Shown here: positions 33,320 to 45,367 of the stretch, in pieces
How the letters are laid out: every line of letters starts with the position of its first letter
Position numbering within the stretch: the first letter of the stretch is position 1
NCBI RefSeq assembly: GCF_000149955.1
Contig: NC_030993.1
Span: 3,920,411-3,984,410 of the forward strand
Reading direction: 5' to 3'
From: Fusarium oxysporum f. sp. lycopersici 4287
Lineage: Eukaryota; Ascomycota; Sordariomycetes; Hypocreales; Nectriaceae
DNA: 64,000 nt
Notes under the pieces: model-generated
What the model was told of the DNA's origin: nothing
Database searches by the model: none
The model's input: only the letters and a program-made list of their open reading frames with translations
Made by a program: the position numbers and the translations under genes

Positions 33320-35317
33320 TTAATTCTGCTCTCTGTCGGCACCATCACTATCGTACGGCCCTTCTTCGGACTCGGAGGCGGACTCAGAGTCCGAATCATA
33401 CGCAGACATATCCCCATTCTCGCATTCATAAAGGTCCCATACATGACCGGCGTCCCTGCACTTTGCGCCGGCTCTAGAGCAAGACGAGCAAATGAGAAAC
33501 TGGCCTCCGGCGGCGCAGACACAGTGATGACATTGTTGGGATCGCCCCCGCACGCCGTGTATTGTACATCTCCCACACACGTCGCAATAGCAAGTCTGGC
33601 TTGTAAATAGGGCATGGGGATGAATAGTCATGCCAACATAAGGCCGCGCATCCATGCCCAAATCTCGAGCACAGGATTCGAGGCGATTCTTGACTTGCGG
33701 GTTCTTGCACAGCGCGGCCCAGTACAGAGCATCTTGGCCCCAATTATCTCTATCATGTAGTACGTCCCACTGGTTGACAAATGGAAGAAGATGTTCTATG
33801 AGTGCCAGATGACCATTTCGTGCGGCCATGATGAATGGTGTCGCCCCATACCTATCTGTGGTGTTGAGTGCAGGAGGGGAATGGTGTGCGAGGAGCGCTT
33901 CGACAACAGATTGATGGCCAAGCAAGACGGCATAAAAGAGAGCTGTTCGACCGTCCAAGTCTTGCTGGTCCAGATCAACGTTGCCGGTACCAAGAAGCTC
34001 ACGTATGACATCGGCGTGCGAGCCAATAGCCGCTAATATGGCTGACTCGCATCCCGATTTGTTGGTAGCCTTGATATTGGCACCTTTTATAAGGAGCATA
34101 CGGACCACTTTGAGGGAGCCAAACTGTGCTGCGGCGAGTAGTGGAGTGCATCCATCGTTGTCTGTCATCTCCAAATCACAACCACAGTTTAGGAGATGCT
34201 CAACGATCCACTCTTGACCATGACGGGATGCTAGCAGCAGTGTCCGATCACTGGATATCTTAGGATTTGCGCCCCGTTCAAGAAGAAGACGGACCACATC
34301 GAAGTTGCTGACCTCTGCACTGCTTTGGAGAATCGTTAATCCGTCATTGCTAACAGCAGATAAGTCAGCCCCCTTCGCCAATAGAGCATCGATGATCTCT
34401 GCAGATTTGTCACACTGCGGCACCATGTGTAACGGTTGAAGGCCGCTCCTATCAGCCGAGGAGACGTTGGCTCCAGCCTCGATGAGCACCATGATTGTTT
34501 CAGGGTGATTGCCCTTCATAGCCATGTGCAATGGGGTATCGTCCCCTTCATATTGAGCATCAATATCAACTCCGCACTCTAGCAGAACCTTAACCATCTC
34601 GACGTTACCATACTCGGCAGCCACTGTGAGGGGGAACCGCCCATCTGGTGCAATATTCGGGTTGGCACCATGCTGAAGAAGCAATTTTATGAGAGTGGGC
34701 GAGCCAGATGCTGCAGCCGCATGGAACAAAGATGCGGGTATTGCTTTGCTCTTGGTCATGCCTGTATTTTTGCTGCTCTGTAGTATTGCTTCTACGGCGA
34801 GCGGCTGATTTCTTCGTACAGCTTCTGCAAGCGGCGAATAGTCTTCGACACCAAGGCAGCCTGCGTCTGCGCCATGTTCTATAAGTAACTTAATCACTCC
34901 GGCAGAACATTTAAATAGATCGTCAGGGCCCGTGGGGCCTGCCGCAAACGAACAGAAGCACACAAGGATGGTTGCTACGTAGAGACTGCCGCAAGTCGAT
35001 GTGTTGATGGCGGTCAAAGCTTCATTTGCCTCGGTAAGACCGACAGAGAAGGGATGTCTGCCTGCATTGCAGGCATTAGTTACGACCTCTGGAATGTCCC
35101 TTTCAACAGCCCATAGCAAGGCTGAGCTTCCTGAGAAGGTGCGGTTATGACGGTAGAGAATAGGATTAACCACTCTATGAAGTTGATGGCAGGTATTGGC
35201 AAGCCTAGCGAGGTCTCTCTCGTTTTGTGCGCTGTTTTCCCACAGCATGTAGGAGGTGATGAGTACTATCACTTCGGGAGGTAGTGTGAGCAGTTTCATG
35301 GCGGGCTCTATCGGCAT
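33320..35317 (-). CDS. Ankyrin-repeat protein with F-box-like N-terminus and ZZ-type zinc finger
   Basis: Single-exon 665-aa protein. Residues about 8-55 (LTLPPEVIVLITSYML to VVNPILYRHN) resemble an F-box-like motif. About 11 ankyrin repeats follow (about 130-540; for example GRFPLTVAAEYGNVEMVKVL, GDDTPLHMAMKGNHPETI, GCTPLLAAAQFGSLKVV). A C-terminal cysteine-rich domain (about 570-625) has CDVCG, CHHC, CSSC and a GH-x-W element, matching a ZZ-type zinc finger. An acidic Ser/Glu/Asp tail ends the protein. F-box plus ankyrin suggests substrate selection by an SCF ubiquitin ligase; this is inference. It sits directly beside the largest AT-rich island but has no internal stop, so RIP has not spread into it. 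Confidence 0.85.
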   Translation of the reverse strand: MPIEPAMKLLTLPPEVIVLITSYMLWENSAQNERDLARLANTCHQLHRVVNPILYRHNRTFSGSSALLWAVERDIPEVVTNACNAGRHPFSVGLTEANEALTAINTSTCGSLYVATILVCFCSFAAGPTGPDDLFKCSAGVIKLLIEHGADAGCLGVEDYSPLAEAVRRNQPLAVEAILQSSKNTGMTKSKAIPASLFHAAAASGSPTLIKLLLQHGANPNIAPDGRFPLTVAAEYGNVEMVKVLLECGVDIDAQYEGDDTPLHMAMKGNHPETIMVLIEAGANVSSADRSGLQPLHMVPQCDKSAEIIDALLAKGADLSAVSNDGLTILQSSAEVSNFDVVRLLLERGANPKISSDRTLLLASRHGQEWIVEHLLNCGCDLEMTDNDGCTPLLAAAQFGSLKVVRMLLIKGANIKATNKSGCESAILAAIGSHADVIRELLGTGNVDLDQQDLDGRTALFYAVLLGHQSVVEALLAHHSPPALNTTDRYGATPFIMAARNGHLALIEHLLPFVNQWDVLHDRDNWGQDALYWAALCKNPQVKNRLESCARDLGMDARPYVGMTIHPHALFTSQTCYCDVCGRCTIHGVRGRSQQCHHCVCAAGGQFLICSSCSRAGAKCRDAGHVWDLYECENGDMSAYDSDSESASESEEGPYDSDGADREQN

Positions 35318-36413
35318 TGGTGTTGATATTGATAGTGTAGAATATTATGCCTAGTAATTGGGGCATAGAAATTTAAAGAGCCTTGATTTTCATTATAAAG
35401 GAGAGGCGCAGATAAGCTATTTAAGCTATTGGGGCAGACCCACTATAAGAGGTCTGCTTATCCAATTATACAGACTTACTGGGCAGAGCTGAAAAGTTGT
35501 CTGAGTTAGCCGGTTTGTGATTGGCTACTGTGTGCTAAGTTATAGCTATTACAGTATACTATAACATATATAATAAGCATGCAAAACATGTAAGTATATA
35601 TAAAAAAATCCCTTATATATATTACTTTCTATTTTAATTAATAAATTTATAACTATATAATATGCCATAGTCTAATTAAGAGACGAAAATCATTCTTACA
35701 CCTTAGGCCTAATAGGCTAGCTTAAGAGCCATACCCACCAATCCAATAATGCTTCTGTTACTGCAGATTGTAATTAATCTGCAAGACTCTTCGAATTCTT
35801 TTTTTAATTACTTGGTATAAAAGTATATATATTACATCCGACTTAGTAACTGGCACGGACTATATTTGTCCAATACTGGCCGATAGATGGGAAGGGCACT
35901 TAAAGAAACAAGTGATGGCGCATATTAAGAGAAATATATATATATATGGACAATAACTAGAAAGGGGCTTGGGCTGAGGGGTCTTGCTGGTATATGACGT
36001 AGGTGCGTCAGCCACCTCCAACAGCATGTCAATCCCCCTATAAGGATGCTCTTATTTTATTGCAAAATATTTTCCCCTATCTTGTCTTTTTATCCTCTTA
36101 AGAGCTTGGATTTAATTTCACTTAGAAATATCTTAGGGTTGTCTTATAGTTTTGTTTTAGAGCATTTAAATAAATCTGCAAATGGTGTTTATCCAAGTTC
36201 GGTTTGTATTCTAGTTTCAGTAAATGAGGGGGTTAAAACCGTTATATGATGTGGCGTAATTGATTGGATAGTTGTTCTTGGATAAGCAGCCACATCACGA
36301 GTTGCGCTTTCAGCTCTTATCGTAATCAGGTCTTCAAAGCCTGATATTTGCAAACCCAGCTTCTTCTAATCAACTCTCTTTTCGTACGAAAGCTTTTTCT
36401 CTACAATTACAGT
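35318..36413. other. Divergent intergenic region with small hairpin
   Basis: Between two divergently transcribed genes. Contains the inverted repeat GCAGACC/GGTCTGC (35434-35440 and 35451-35457) about 120 bp upstream of the ankyrin gene start, and short AT-rich patches (35560-35660, 35930-35950). No gene recognised; the plus-strand ORF 36046-36249 has no similarity. Confidence 0.4.
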
Positions 36414-39082
36414 ATGAGTTCAAACCTTGACCTGGTCGCCAAAGGCATGGGTATCACGGCTAGAGGGATTGATCTCATAACCGTTCTCACTCAGGTTTCC
36501 AAACCGTGCTGAAGGTTATTCTCTGATTCTAAAGGAAGTTGGGTACTGGCTTGAGAAAGAAGGGCTTGATGAGATGGAGCTCACAAAATTTCTCAAGTCG
36601 ACGACAGCACTTGTTCGCCCCAATGAACAAAGAGAAGTTGGCGGTTTCTTTGATGCAGTCAGCGATCGAAAACCTAGGCCATCAGTCGTACCACTATGGG
36701 CACAGCCTTCAGGGTGCTCTTGAGCGACTTATTGCTGGAGATCCTTTCCAACGATGGCTCACCTCGACTATTTTTTGTCTTTTCCGCTACCATGATGAGC
36801 GATTCATCAAGATGACAGTATCGTCACTCATCATCCTCGCCTCGCGACCTGGACAAAAGCTTCTGACCGAGTATGAACTGGCCTACCATCCCGAAATGCT
36901 CCAGCTTGAAGAGATAGTCTCAAAGGTAATCGATAGCAACTGGCTTCATATCGCCAACTCGGGAATTATTGGATCTGATACGGAATGCCCGCCTCTGCCC
37001 ACAGAGCTGAAGTGGGCCTGCAAACGTGGGCATAATATCGCAAGCTACAAGCTGGCAGTTGTTCTAAGTAAACTCTGCAACCCACCAAGAGAAATAATTC
37101 TCGACAGTGAACTTCTACTCACAAACCTTACGCTGTGGCTCACCTGGCATTTTAGCGGTCAGCTGCGTGTTGTGATTAGTGGCAGCGTTGTTTATGACAG
37201 AACACTCGGCCAGGCAGACAGCACCGTGGAACTCCGTGTCAAGAGATTCTGTTCCATGGATGAGGCTGGGCAAGGTTGCTGTCCAATCGAACACAGCCAA
37301 ACCAATAGCTTCGAAATGATGGAGAACGTAGCGGGCGATCTAAGATCGCTCTTTACAGGCGAATACGACAATATTCAGACACTTAGGTCGGAGCCTCGGG
37401 TCAGAACAAAACTTTATGAGAGCCCATTTAGATATCCACAAGGATTTCGAAAAAGAATGGAAATTCAGTCACTTCGAACCGGTCAGGAGTTACTAAGATG
37501 GTTTTGCTCGCTGCCTATCAAGAAAGAATCCATGGGTTCAAGACTTAGCTTTAAGGTCCTACTAGCACCGGATGATCCCGGAGACAGGCCGATCGAGCGA
37601 GTGGCAGATTTGCTGGGAAGAACACCACAACTACTTGTCAACACGTGTGGCGAGCTTGGGAGAAACTTTGTGGTATTCTCTCCCTCAAGGGAGTCAGCAT
37701 CCCCAGAAAGAGAAGCCTTCTCTGATATCATGGATATGGACGGCGTCTCAGAGTTATCGAGAGGACAAATTGAGCATACAGGCTTTGAAGAGAAGCCCTT
37801 GATCTTGCTTCGATATTTTCCCATTCTTCAAGATCTAATTGATCAAGCGAAACTATCATGCAAGTGCGGCAACTGCGCGAAAGATGATCCGACATTTATC
37901 TGGGACGAGCACTGCCTCAGATACACTGCTTTTATGGAGGCCATGCTGTATTTCGCCCATGGGGTAGCCGACGCCTTCGGAGCACCAGATATCTCGGAAT
38001 GCAGCGCAGCCACAGCAGGCGACTCTGGCGCAATGGAAATCCTTCTTGACGCCATCGATGACTGTGTCTTTGACCCAAGCAACCTCGAGGGTAACTTACA
38101 GTGGCACACTGTTCTTTCTACAGTTTGCCAGAACTTTCTTGGCTGTCCGCCTCTAGACAAGTTGACCGACGCAACCTACAATGATTCCCCCACTGATATT
38201 CCCCATCCTTTCATGCAGTATCTGGGGACTACCATAATCGCTGTACAGCACGGCGATATTGCTGTCGTCGCACCATGGATTGATCTCACAAAAAGGTTCA
38301 GCTTGCGCAGATGCTTTCGATTGGAAGTCGTCCAAGGCCGCCTCGGAATCCCTATTCAAACAACCGAAAATGTGCGATTTCAGGCAATCTCACGAGACAC
38401 CTCAGTTATTGAAACGAAACATACCGAAGATGTCAGTGATTATGAGAAGCTATTCAAGATGCCTGTACGGGATGGAGGTTCGGAGATCCAGCTTACAGCA
38501 GACAAGTGCAACGTACGCCATGATTTCATGCTCATGTCTGTAGCTAGTACAAGATACAAGCTCTTGATGAGAGTATCCTCTGAATCCCACTCTCGCATGA
38601 TTGATCCAAGCCGGTCAATTCTCAAACTAGCTCGTGGTATACACTACCTGAGTTGTAACCACTCCCCTAACAGAGCCGGCACAATACCTCGTGGTTTTTC
38701 TGTTGAGCTTTATCGATTTGATGAGGCCTTGGGAAGATGGGGTGTACCGGTACTGAAGTTAGCGGAGGGAGTTGTGCCATCGGAGAGCACGAGGACGACT
38801 AGGTCCAAGGCAAAGAAAGTTTCCAGCAAAGTGGAGAAGCCCATCCGCGTTACATACGTGCTAGACTCATCTCTCAAGTTCAACATTGCTCTTGCCTTTA
38901 GTGGCGACAATCCCACATTTCTATGCAGTGGTAGCATCTGTTTGAATTGTGCGCTAAAGCAGACGGTAGAACTATCAGCGGATGAATGGGAAAAGTCCCA
39001 TGGGAGATTTCTCATCAACTGTTTCGAATCTAAACCAGAGAATGGATTTAAAACCCGACTTTTAGGACACAGCAAACGCTAA
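36414..39082 (+). CDS. Large fungal-specific protein of unknown function, 5' end frameshifted
   Basis: A long open frame to 39082 encodes about 837 residues from the first in-frame ATG (36569). I recognise no catalytic domain. Coding sense appears to begin at ATG 36414 (MSSNLDLVAKGMGITARGID) in another frame. At about 36495 it moves by +1 (FPNRAEGYSLILKEVGYWLE and KFLKSTTALVRPNEQ). Between about 36640 and 36680 it moves by +1 again into the long frame (IENLGHQSYHYGHSL). Each shift equals one extra base, and no canonical intron explains them. The middle contains a Cys-rich patch (CKCGNCAKDD) and an acidic segment; the C-terminus has a Lys/Arg/Ser stretch (TRTTRSKAKKVSSK). It is either a decaying gene or carries two sequencing errors. 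Confidence 0.6.
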
Positions 39083-41249
39083 TAAGCGCAGTTAAAAATA
39101 TTCTTTTCACTTAGAGTTATTTCATATTAGCAGCCCCTTCGAGTACTTATTATATCTATTTATCTATTCAAGTATATAAATAATTGATTTAGGCAGTTAT
39201 AGTCAATCGCGATATATAGCATTACAAAGCTGCTCAAGGACAAATTGCCTGACTGAGACATCTATAGTCTTTGGGAACCGGAAGGATCGTTTGATTCCAT
39301 TGATCTTGCTTGAACCAACTCGTATTCACATCCCGAAGAATATGCGCACTTTTCTGTGCTAGATATAAGGCCCTTGATGTTGAAAGGCCGGTGGCTGAGG
39401 ACGACTCCGTACCATTGAAGTAAGAACTGATCCTGGTCTGGGGATCTACGTCTTTCCCTCATGTTTTTGCCTGTCATTTCTGGCATTGTCCTTCTTTTCG
39501 ACAGTTTGTCACAGTGAGATGGCGTCATTTTAGTCTCACAAAGTAGGAATAAGCACAGACAGAGAGCGGGAGCCAGTCTCGAGAGACGAAAAGCGCTTGG
39601 GATATGTGAGAAAAAGTAAGTAATGTGGGAAAGGCGACATACCTTTCTGGAACTGGTGATAAGGTAAATGTAGTTTGGTGTTTCTGTGCCGCCTTACCGT
39701 CCTGGTAAGCATTAATGAACTCAGTAGATAAGTCTGTAACCAGTTGATCTGATTATAACTGAATGAATCTTCCCAATGACTCGTCGTGTCGCCATAAAAC
39801 TACCAAGGTGCACTTCTAACTCCTGAATCTCGCCATTGGTATGTTCTAGACCATTCCGTCAGCTGCCAATTGATCCCCTGGTCACTCATTCAACTTCTCG
39901 GACTGCGAGCTTGGTATTGGCATCTACGTTCTGTGGACCAAACCATCGAAGATCCTGTTTCAAACCTTCTTCCTATTTCCTAAGCACATTCCCATAACAA
40001 AGCCACTACTTCTTGGATCAAAAGTCTGACGGATTCTTCCGTTGCCCATCGCTATGCTGTCCAACAAGTCCGAACTTCAACGAAACAATGTCGACCTGTT
40101 TGGTCATCTGCTAAATTGAAAATCATATTTATGTAAAAGATAGTATTATTAACAATTATTTGCCTAGTAAAATACCTTCAGACTATAGAGATTTCCTTCT
40201 TAACATCTTTATCCCACTGCCAGTTCACATAGCTCAAAGAAAATGGTGTTATCAATAGCTCGAAGCAACCAATGAAGAGAACGATAAGTCTGAGAAATCC
40301 AATGGATCTCAGCTGCAGTAGTATATGTTTAGCTCAAGGTATTCATTTATATGCCCATATAAAGATAAAACGATCAAGAGCCACTGAATCGCCCCCTACT
40401 CATGTACTCAACGCCCTGAGAACCCGGTCATGAAGTTCGCACCATACTGTAAATTTCGCTTCCTTCAACGGCAGCTTCGTTCCTTCGAAAATACAAAGAT
40501 TGATGAGACTGCGTCTCTTCCGAAGGCATTCCAAGCTCCTGTTGAGCTATCTCGTTACACAACCCAAGTCAACCCTGGTACCCTTTTTGTTTTGGCGCGA
40601 TTCATGACTTACAGTTTGTGGATCTGGAGATTGTCTCTATCCTTCCTCCTCAGGAAGAGAGGCCTGGCCCTCGCAGCTACCATAGAATTGGTGACATGCA
40701 TATGCTGGTTAGTAACTCTAATAGCTCATCACCATCCTTGTCGCTCCATTGTCTCTTTTTTACTTTAGCTTTCCTTCCCTGTGGGCGATTGTAGTAGATA
40801 CCCTATTATAAATAGTCTTTTCTACTTCCTTATTCTTTTATATAGCATATTATAGAATATTAAAGGTTTAACTCTAGGTATATAGTATAATTAATCTATT
40901 TGCCTTTTTAATATACATGCTTATTATATACATTAGTAGAAATTTATTATTACTTCAGAAGGGAATTCAGGCTTGCTATAACTAATGTATTATGAAAAAA
41001 TAATTATTAGTCCTATACGCGTGCGGGGACATGTACCTGCTTGTCCCCCTCTGCAATTTGAAATACCTTGCTAATAAAATAACATAGTCTCTTTCCCAAT
41101 TATACTATGCTAAGGTACGAGGGTATCTCAATGGCAGACTTCAGAATGTAAGTATGCAGTTATGTTTCCTCCCATTAGAGTGTTTACTAACTACTTATAT
41201 ATAGATTATAATACAGATAACTCCAAACTTTGGGAATTCCTTTTCTCCT
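39083..41249. other. Intergenic stretch with minor ORFs and small AT-rich patch
   Basis: No gene can be assigned. A minus-strand stretch at about 40140-40310 reads like a short membrane segment (FLRLIVLFIGCFELLI) without a usable start. A plus ORF at 40430-40768 has a hydrophobic C-terminal half but no known relatives. 40795-41000 is AT-rich. Confidence 0.35.
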
Positions 41250-42710
41250 TCACACAGTTTCCAAGCTGCCTGGTCGGGGTTGCTTAGAACCATCTACTAT
41301 TATCTCATTCGTGATGGAAATTTGACTCAGGTCTGACTCAAACCCTCCAGCTCCAGCTCCACTCTGCCCCATGAGAGTTGATGTGTATTTGATGCCACTT
41401 GGGTGATATTGATCGGCTGCATGGCTCTCAAACTCGGACACTAAGCCGCGACCACTACCATCATCTGAAACGGCCAGCTGGTGGGTTGAACTGGACTCGT
41501 CGTTGGGAGCACTCATGCTTATGGTATCGAGGCGAATGGACTGCTTCCTTTGGCTGCGGCTGTATGAGTTTCCGTAGCTGTTTGAGCTTGCGCCAGTGAC
41601 TGTTCTCGGGTTTGTGCAGGTGAAGATAAAGGTACATGCCGGACGGATTACGGGGAGAGAAGCTGTAAAGTAATGTTAGTTATTCTATCGCATTTATACT
41701 GAGGCTCGAGAGTAAAACCTACCAGAAACATTAATAAGGTTCACCTCGACTGTTGCCCAAACAACGATTGTTACGATATTCCACGTCAGATCTGGTGATG
41801 TATCGTCAAACACTCTAGCGGCGACAATCAACCGAATGCCGGCCGCGCAAATACTTCAATTATTAGCAAGTCCATCAACAAGCATATGTAGTAAAAGCCG
41901 CTTACAAGAAACCGAACGTGAACATAATCATAATGCCAGCCTTTTGCAGAATAGGCAGCTGCAGCTTTCCAATCTCCATCATAGGCAGAACCAGGATGGC
42001 GATATCAATAATATTATGAACTAAAGTAGTTCCGAAGAAGAACTTTTTGTCCTCGATGGCGCAGTACCCGCCGGCAGTAGAGTCCCAGAAAGCCTGTACG
42101 GGGACGCAATGAAATATCCCCATAAAAATCTTGTAATAATTATTAGATTCAATTCCTGGTCAAGAGAGTAGAGTACTTACTCGGAAGATAATCCATGTTA
42201 TAGAGCATCCAAATAGAATTTGAATTGGAAGTCTAATATTCGTGATGCAAAACATGCGCCAGTACAAACTTAAGATAGAGACCTTGGCAAAGAAGAGGCC
42301 GAAAGCATAGAAAAGCTCTGCAACAAAGAGCACGAGCTTGCTTTCGTAGAGTGCTTTGTCGAGCGTTATGCCTTTGACATCCAAAACATCCATGATATGA
42401 AGTCCAAGGCCGCGGTTAATCCCTTTCCAGTCTTGTTAGCCAATTGGTCAGTCGACATGCGCAGATGACCTACAGTAAGGGATAATAACGATCCAACCAA
42501 TGGAAATGGCCTGTAAGAGTTAGCAATTTTGTTGCTTTACAAGTCAACGCAGTAGCGAAGACGTACATAACCGCAGAGCGCAAAATAGTCATCCCATGAC
42601 AGAGAATTTCTCTTGAGCCTACGACTCAACAGACGGAGTATTGTGACGATAGTCGCCGCTGTAAACGTGACAAAGAGCACCACCCAGAGATCAGTCTGTT
42701 TGGACTCCAT
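41250..42710 (-). CDS. Seven-helix rhodopsin-like integral membrane protein (Fung_rhodopsin family)
   Basis: Six exons in phase on the minus strand: 42710-42567, 42510-42474, 42431-42181, 42129-41906, 41853-41723, 41662-41250, totalling 399 aa. Helix 1 is VVLFVTFTAATIVTILRLLS, followed by the diagnostic SLSWDDYFAL. Then come LFVAELFYAFGLFFAKVSIL, WIIFRIF, HCVPVQAFWD, the helix TTLVHNIIDIAILVLPMM, and IVVWATVEVNLINVSASLPVIRPA, all ordered as in the PTH11/rhodopsin-domain family. The Ser/Thr-rich C-terminal tail (about 110 residues) is probably cytoplasmic. The second exon is only 37 bp. It is a distant relative of the gene at 21.1 kb, not a recent duplicate. Ligand unknown. Confidence 0.9.
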
Positions 42711-44191
42711 TTTTATCTCTGTATAAGATATCAATCAAAAGCACTGTCAAATCAGGACGGGTATGATTCAGCACTTTAGCCCATCAAAAGTCAGACGGCA
42801 GCGTGAACTGGAGAAAACGCAAGGATAAAGAGCATCAACATGAGGGGATTGGACAGATTATGTACAGAAGACCCCCTGACAGTTTGTTAATCCATGCCGC
42901 ATCTTGCTAAAGAAGCAGAGGCCTGTAACTTTCTTCCTCTTTTGACTTTGAGAAGTGCGAAAATTAGAGGCAGTACTCAGCACGTAGATCTCGGCGCTAT
43001 TTGGTTAGTTTCTTATAGCGTTACCTTTTCGTTGGAAAACTCAAGTGCCGTGACAACAACCCATATCGGTACTTGCGGCGCTAATGACTCAATAGTATAG
43101 GTATAATTACGCGGCGAACTTAACAAAGGAAAGATTTGAGTGGAGGTGCTAAGTGGACCACAAAAAGGAGGATATAAACTATAGCGGTCTTCGATGCCGG
43201 TGTTGTAACAAAAAGTTGCTAAAATTCTCGCACCCACGCCATCGGTGACGATCATACCGTTGGGGATCTACAATGCCAAAGCCGAAAGTCTACTAGCGCG
43301 TTGAAGTTCTCTAACGAATTTCATGAAGATATTCGACTAAGGCTGAAGGGTGACACTAGTGACTGGAGCTAGTCCCTTGATGTTACAGTCACTGACAGAC
43401 ATGTCATCCTCTCCAGGAGAACCTGTTCTCCCGAGTTCGATAATTAACGGTCAGAGCTTTATACTTTGTTCCAGGACATTCTTGAATTGTATATAAAGAT
43501 AAGGCTGCGCTCCTCTACCACTCTGATGCAGGCAGCGAGATGGTTTATGAATACATGTCAAGCACTTGTCGAAAGGCTAAAATTGACAGTGACATGCAAG
43601 TGGAGATTGTACGTAGAAAGGTGTAGTAAACTGCCTGAACCTTAATTCTCTTCAAACCCAAGTTTATTGTCACGGAATTTCCCGGTGGCTTCGCAAGTGG
43701 CATGTCTGCTACCATCACTAGTCGCAACGGCCGTTTCTATTGCAGTTACAATACCCCTGACGGTGACATTTTCTCCCTTGCCCTATGGATAAACGAAGCT
43801 GTCGATCTCTATAACCTGGTTTGCTTATTCCGGCTTACCAGGTCTCTTGTTCCGAGAGCCGTTTACTTTGACGTTGAAGGAGGGAAGCTCGCTCCCTCTG
43901 CTCCATCCCCCTTTCTCATCACCGAGACAATCAGGTCTAGCTTGCGGAACTAGCAGTGTATTGGTGACCTCCTCGGAAGTCCTACTTTTAGTTTTATCCC
44001 ACTACATGGACTCAATATCCTGTTTCAACATGGCAAATGCGCGGCCGTTATCCATCGGAGCGATCCATTACGGTGCCAAAAAGCGCCTTTAGTATATATT
44101 GATGAGACTTAGAAGCAATGAGCATGGGTAGAGAATACTTGCTACTGTTAATTCCTGAATAAAAATTAAGTCGACCAAAGAAGTATTGCAG
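42711..44191. other. Intergenic stretch without recognisable gene
   Basis: Short ORFs (43013-43255 minus; 43702-43953 plus) were examined and resemble nothing known. No repeat or RNA feature identified. Confidence 0.4.
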
Positions 44192-45367
44192 TTAGTTTCT
44201 GATATGTTCAATTCCCCCACACCAAACTCGCTGGATTGAACGCGTTGCTCGAATGTCTTTGATGGGGTCATCACGGAGGAGCACCAAATCGGCTCGTTTC
44301 CCTGGCTCAATCACCCCACGATCACTAAGTCCAAAGCTCTTCGCGGGTAGAGACGTTGCCGCCCGCAAGGCGTCAACCGTCGACATGCCGGCCTCAACCA
44401 GGAGCTCCAATTCATGGTGTAAAGCCTCTCCGTGGCGGATCTGAAACGGTGAGTCTTCCTCCTCGTTTGAATCTGTCCCCACCACCACAGGCACACCAGC
44501 ACTGTATAGACGCATAACTGACTCTTTGCAATGCCCGTACGATTCAGTCCCGATAAACCATCTCCTGCCCTTGATGACGGTCCACATGAGTGAGGGTTGA
44601 AGCAACAATCGCACTATGGCGCTCCAGCCTAGAGGCTTGCATATAGTTTCCATCATGGTTAGGGTAGGGACGGATACCGACTTGTCAGTCATCATGCGTG
44701 CCACAGACTCGTCGCCAAGTGCCTTATCCCGCGGGACATGCGTGATGACGTCTGACCTTGCCTCAAGCGCCATTGTGAAGGGAATATATGTCGCTGCATG
44801 GGTAATCACGAGCTTCCCTTGTTCATGAGCTGCAGAGACCAGGGCATCCAGCGTTGGCTGATCCGGCCCCGGAAGGTCGGCAATAACTTTGATGTAGTCT
44901 GCCCCCTCGGCTAGCCGGTCTCTCACAAAGCTCGAAGCATCTCCTGATCCGGAAACGAGGGTTTCTGGAGGAATCGGGAGTAGTTTGCTGTGAAGACTTC
45001 CGGGCGTTGTCGCGGGAATACATGCGCTTCGGATGTCGGTAAGGCCTTCACGGTTACGTAGTGCGTGTAGCTTCTCTGGCCACCACTCTCCCATCCCCAA
45101 GGCTGTGGTTACACCCCAGTCGGCCATTCGTTGCAGATGTCGTTCGCCTTCAAGGTGGACGTGCGAATCGATCAGTCCCGGAATGAGAACGCCGTTGGCA
45201 CCGTCAATCTCCTGTGCTCCAGTAGCATCTGACACGATGACTCCGCCATCAATCACGACTGACGTGGGCGCGGTGAGTTGCTCGCCATGGAAAACTCGAA
45301 CATTCTTGATGGCTACTTTCTGAGCCGTCGTTAAAGCATTAGATATGGGATCTTTTAGAGACGCCAT
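44192..45367 (-). CDS. Amidohydrolase-superfamily metal-dependent hydrolase
   Basis: Intronless 391-aa enzyme of the imidazolonepropionase/prolidase-like amidohydrolase group. Metal-binding features run in order: DSHVHLEG (H-x-H) near residue 68, the bridging Lys candidate in DYIKVIAD, His in LVITHAAT, His in VITHVPRD, and the catalytic Asp in VVVGTDSN. The flanking beta-sandwich is typical (IKNVRVFHG at the N-terminus, PGKRADLVLLRDDP at the C-terminus). No signal peptide, so probably cytosolic; the family also contains secreted mycotoxin-degrading amidases. The substrate is likely an amide, peptide or lactam and cannot be specified. Intact. Confidence 0.9.
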   Translation of the reverse strand: MASLKDPISNALTTAQKVAIKNVRVFHGEQLTAPTSVVIDGGVIVSDATGAQEIDGANGVLIPGLIDSHVHLEGERHLQRMADWGVTTALGMGEWWPEKLHALRNREGLTDIRSACIPATTPGSLHSKLLPIPPETLVSGSGDASSFVRDRLAEGADYIKVIADLPGPDQPTLDALVSAAHEQGKLVITHAATYIPFTMALEARSDVITHVPRDKALGDESVARMMTDKSVSVPTLTMMETICKPLGWSAIVRLLLQPSLMWTVIKGRRWFIGTESYGHCKESVMRLYSAGVPVVVGTDSNEEEDSPFQIRHGEALHHELELLVEAGMSTVDALRAATSLPAKSFGLSDRGVIEPGKRADLVLLRDDPIKDIRATRSIQRVWCGGIEHIRN

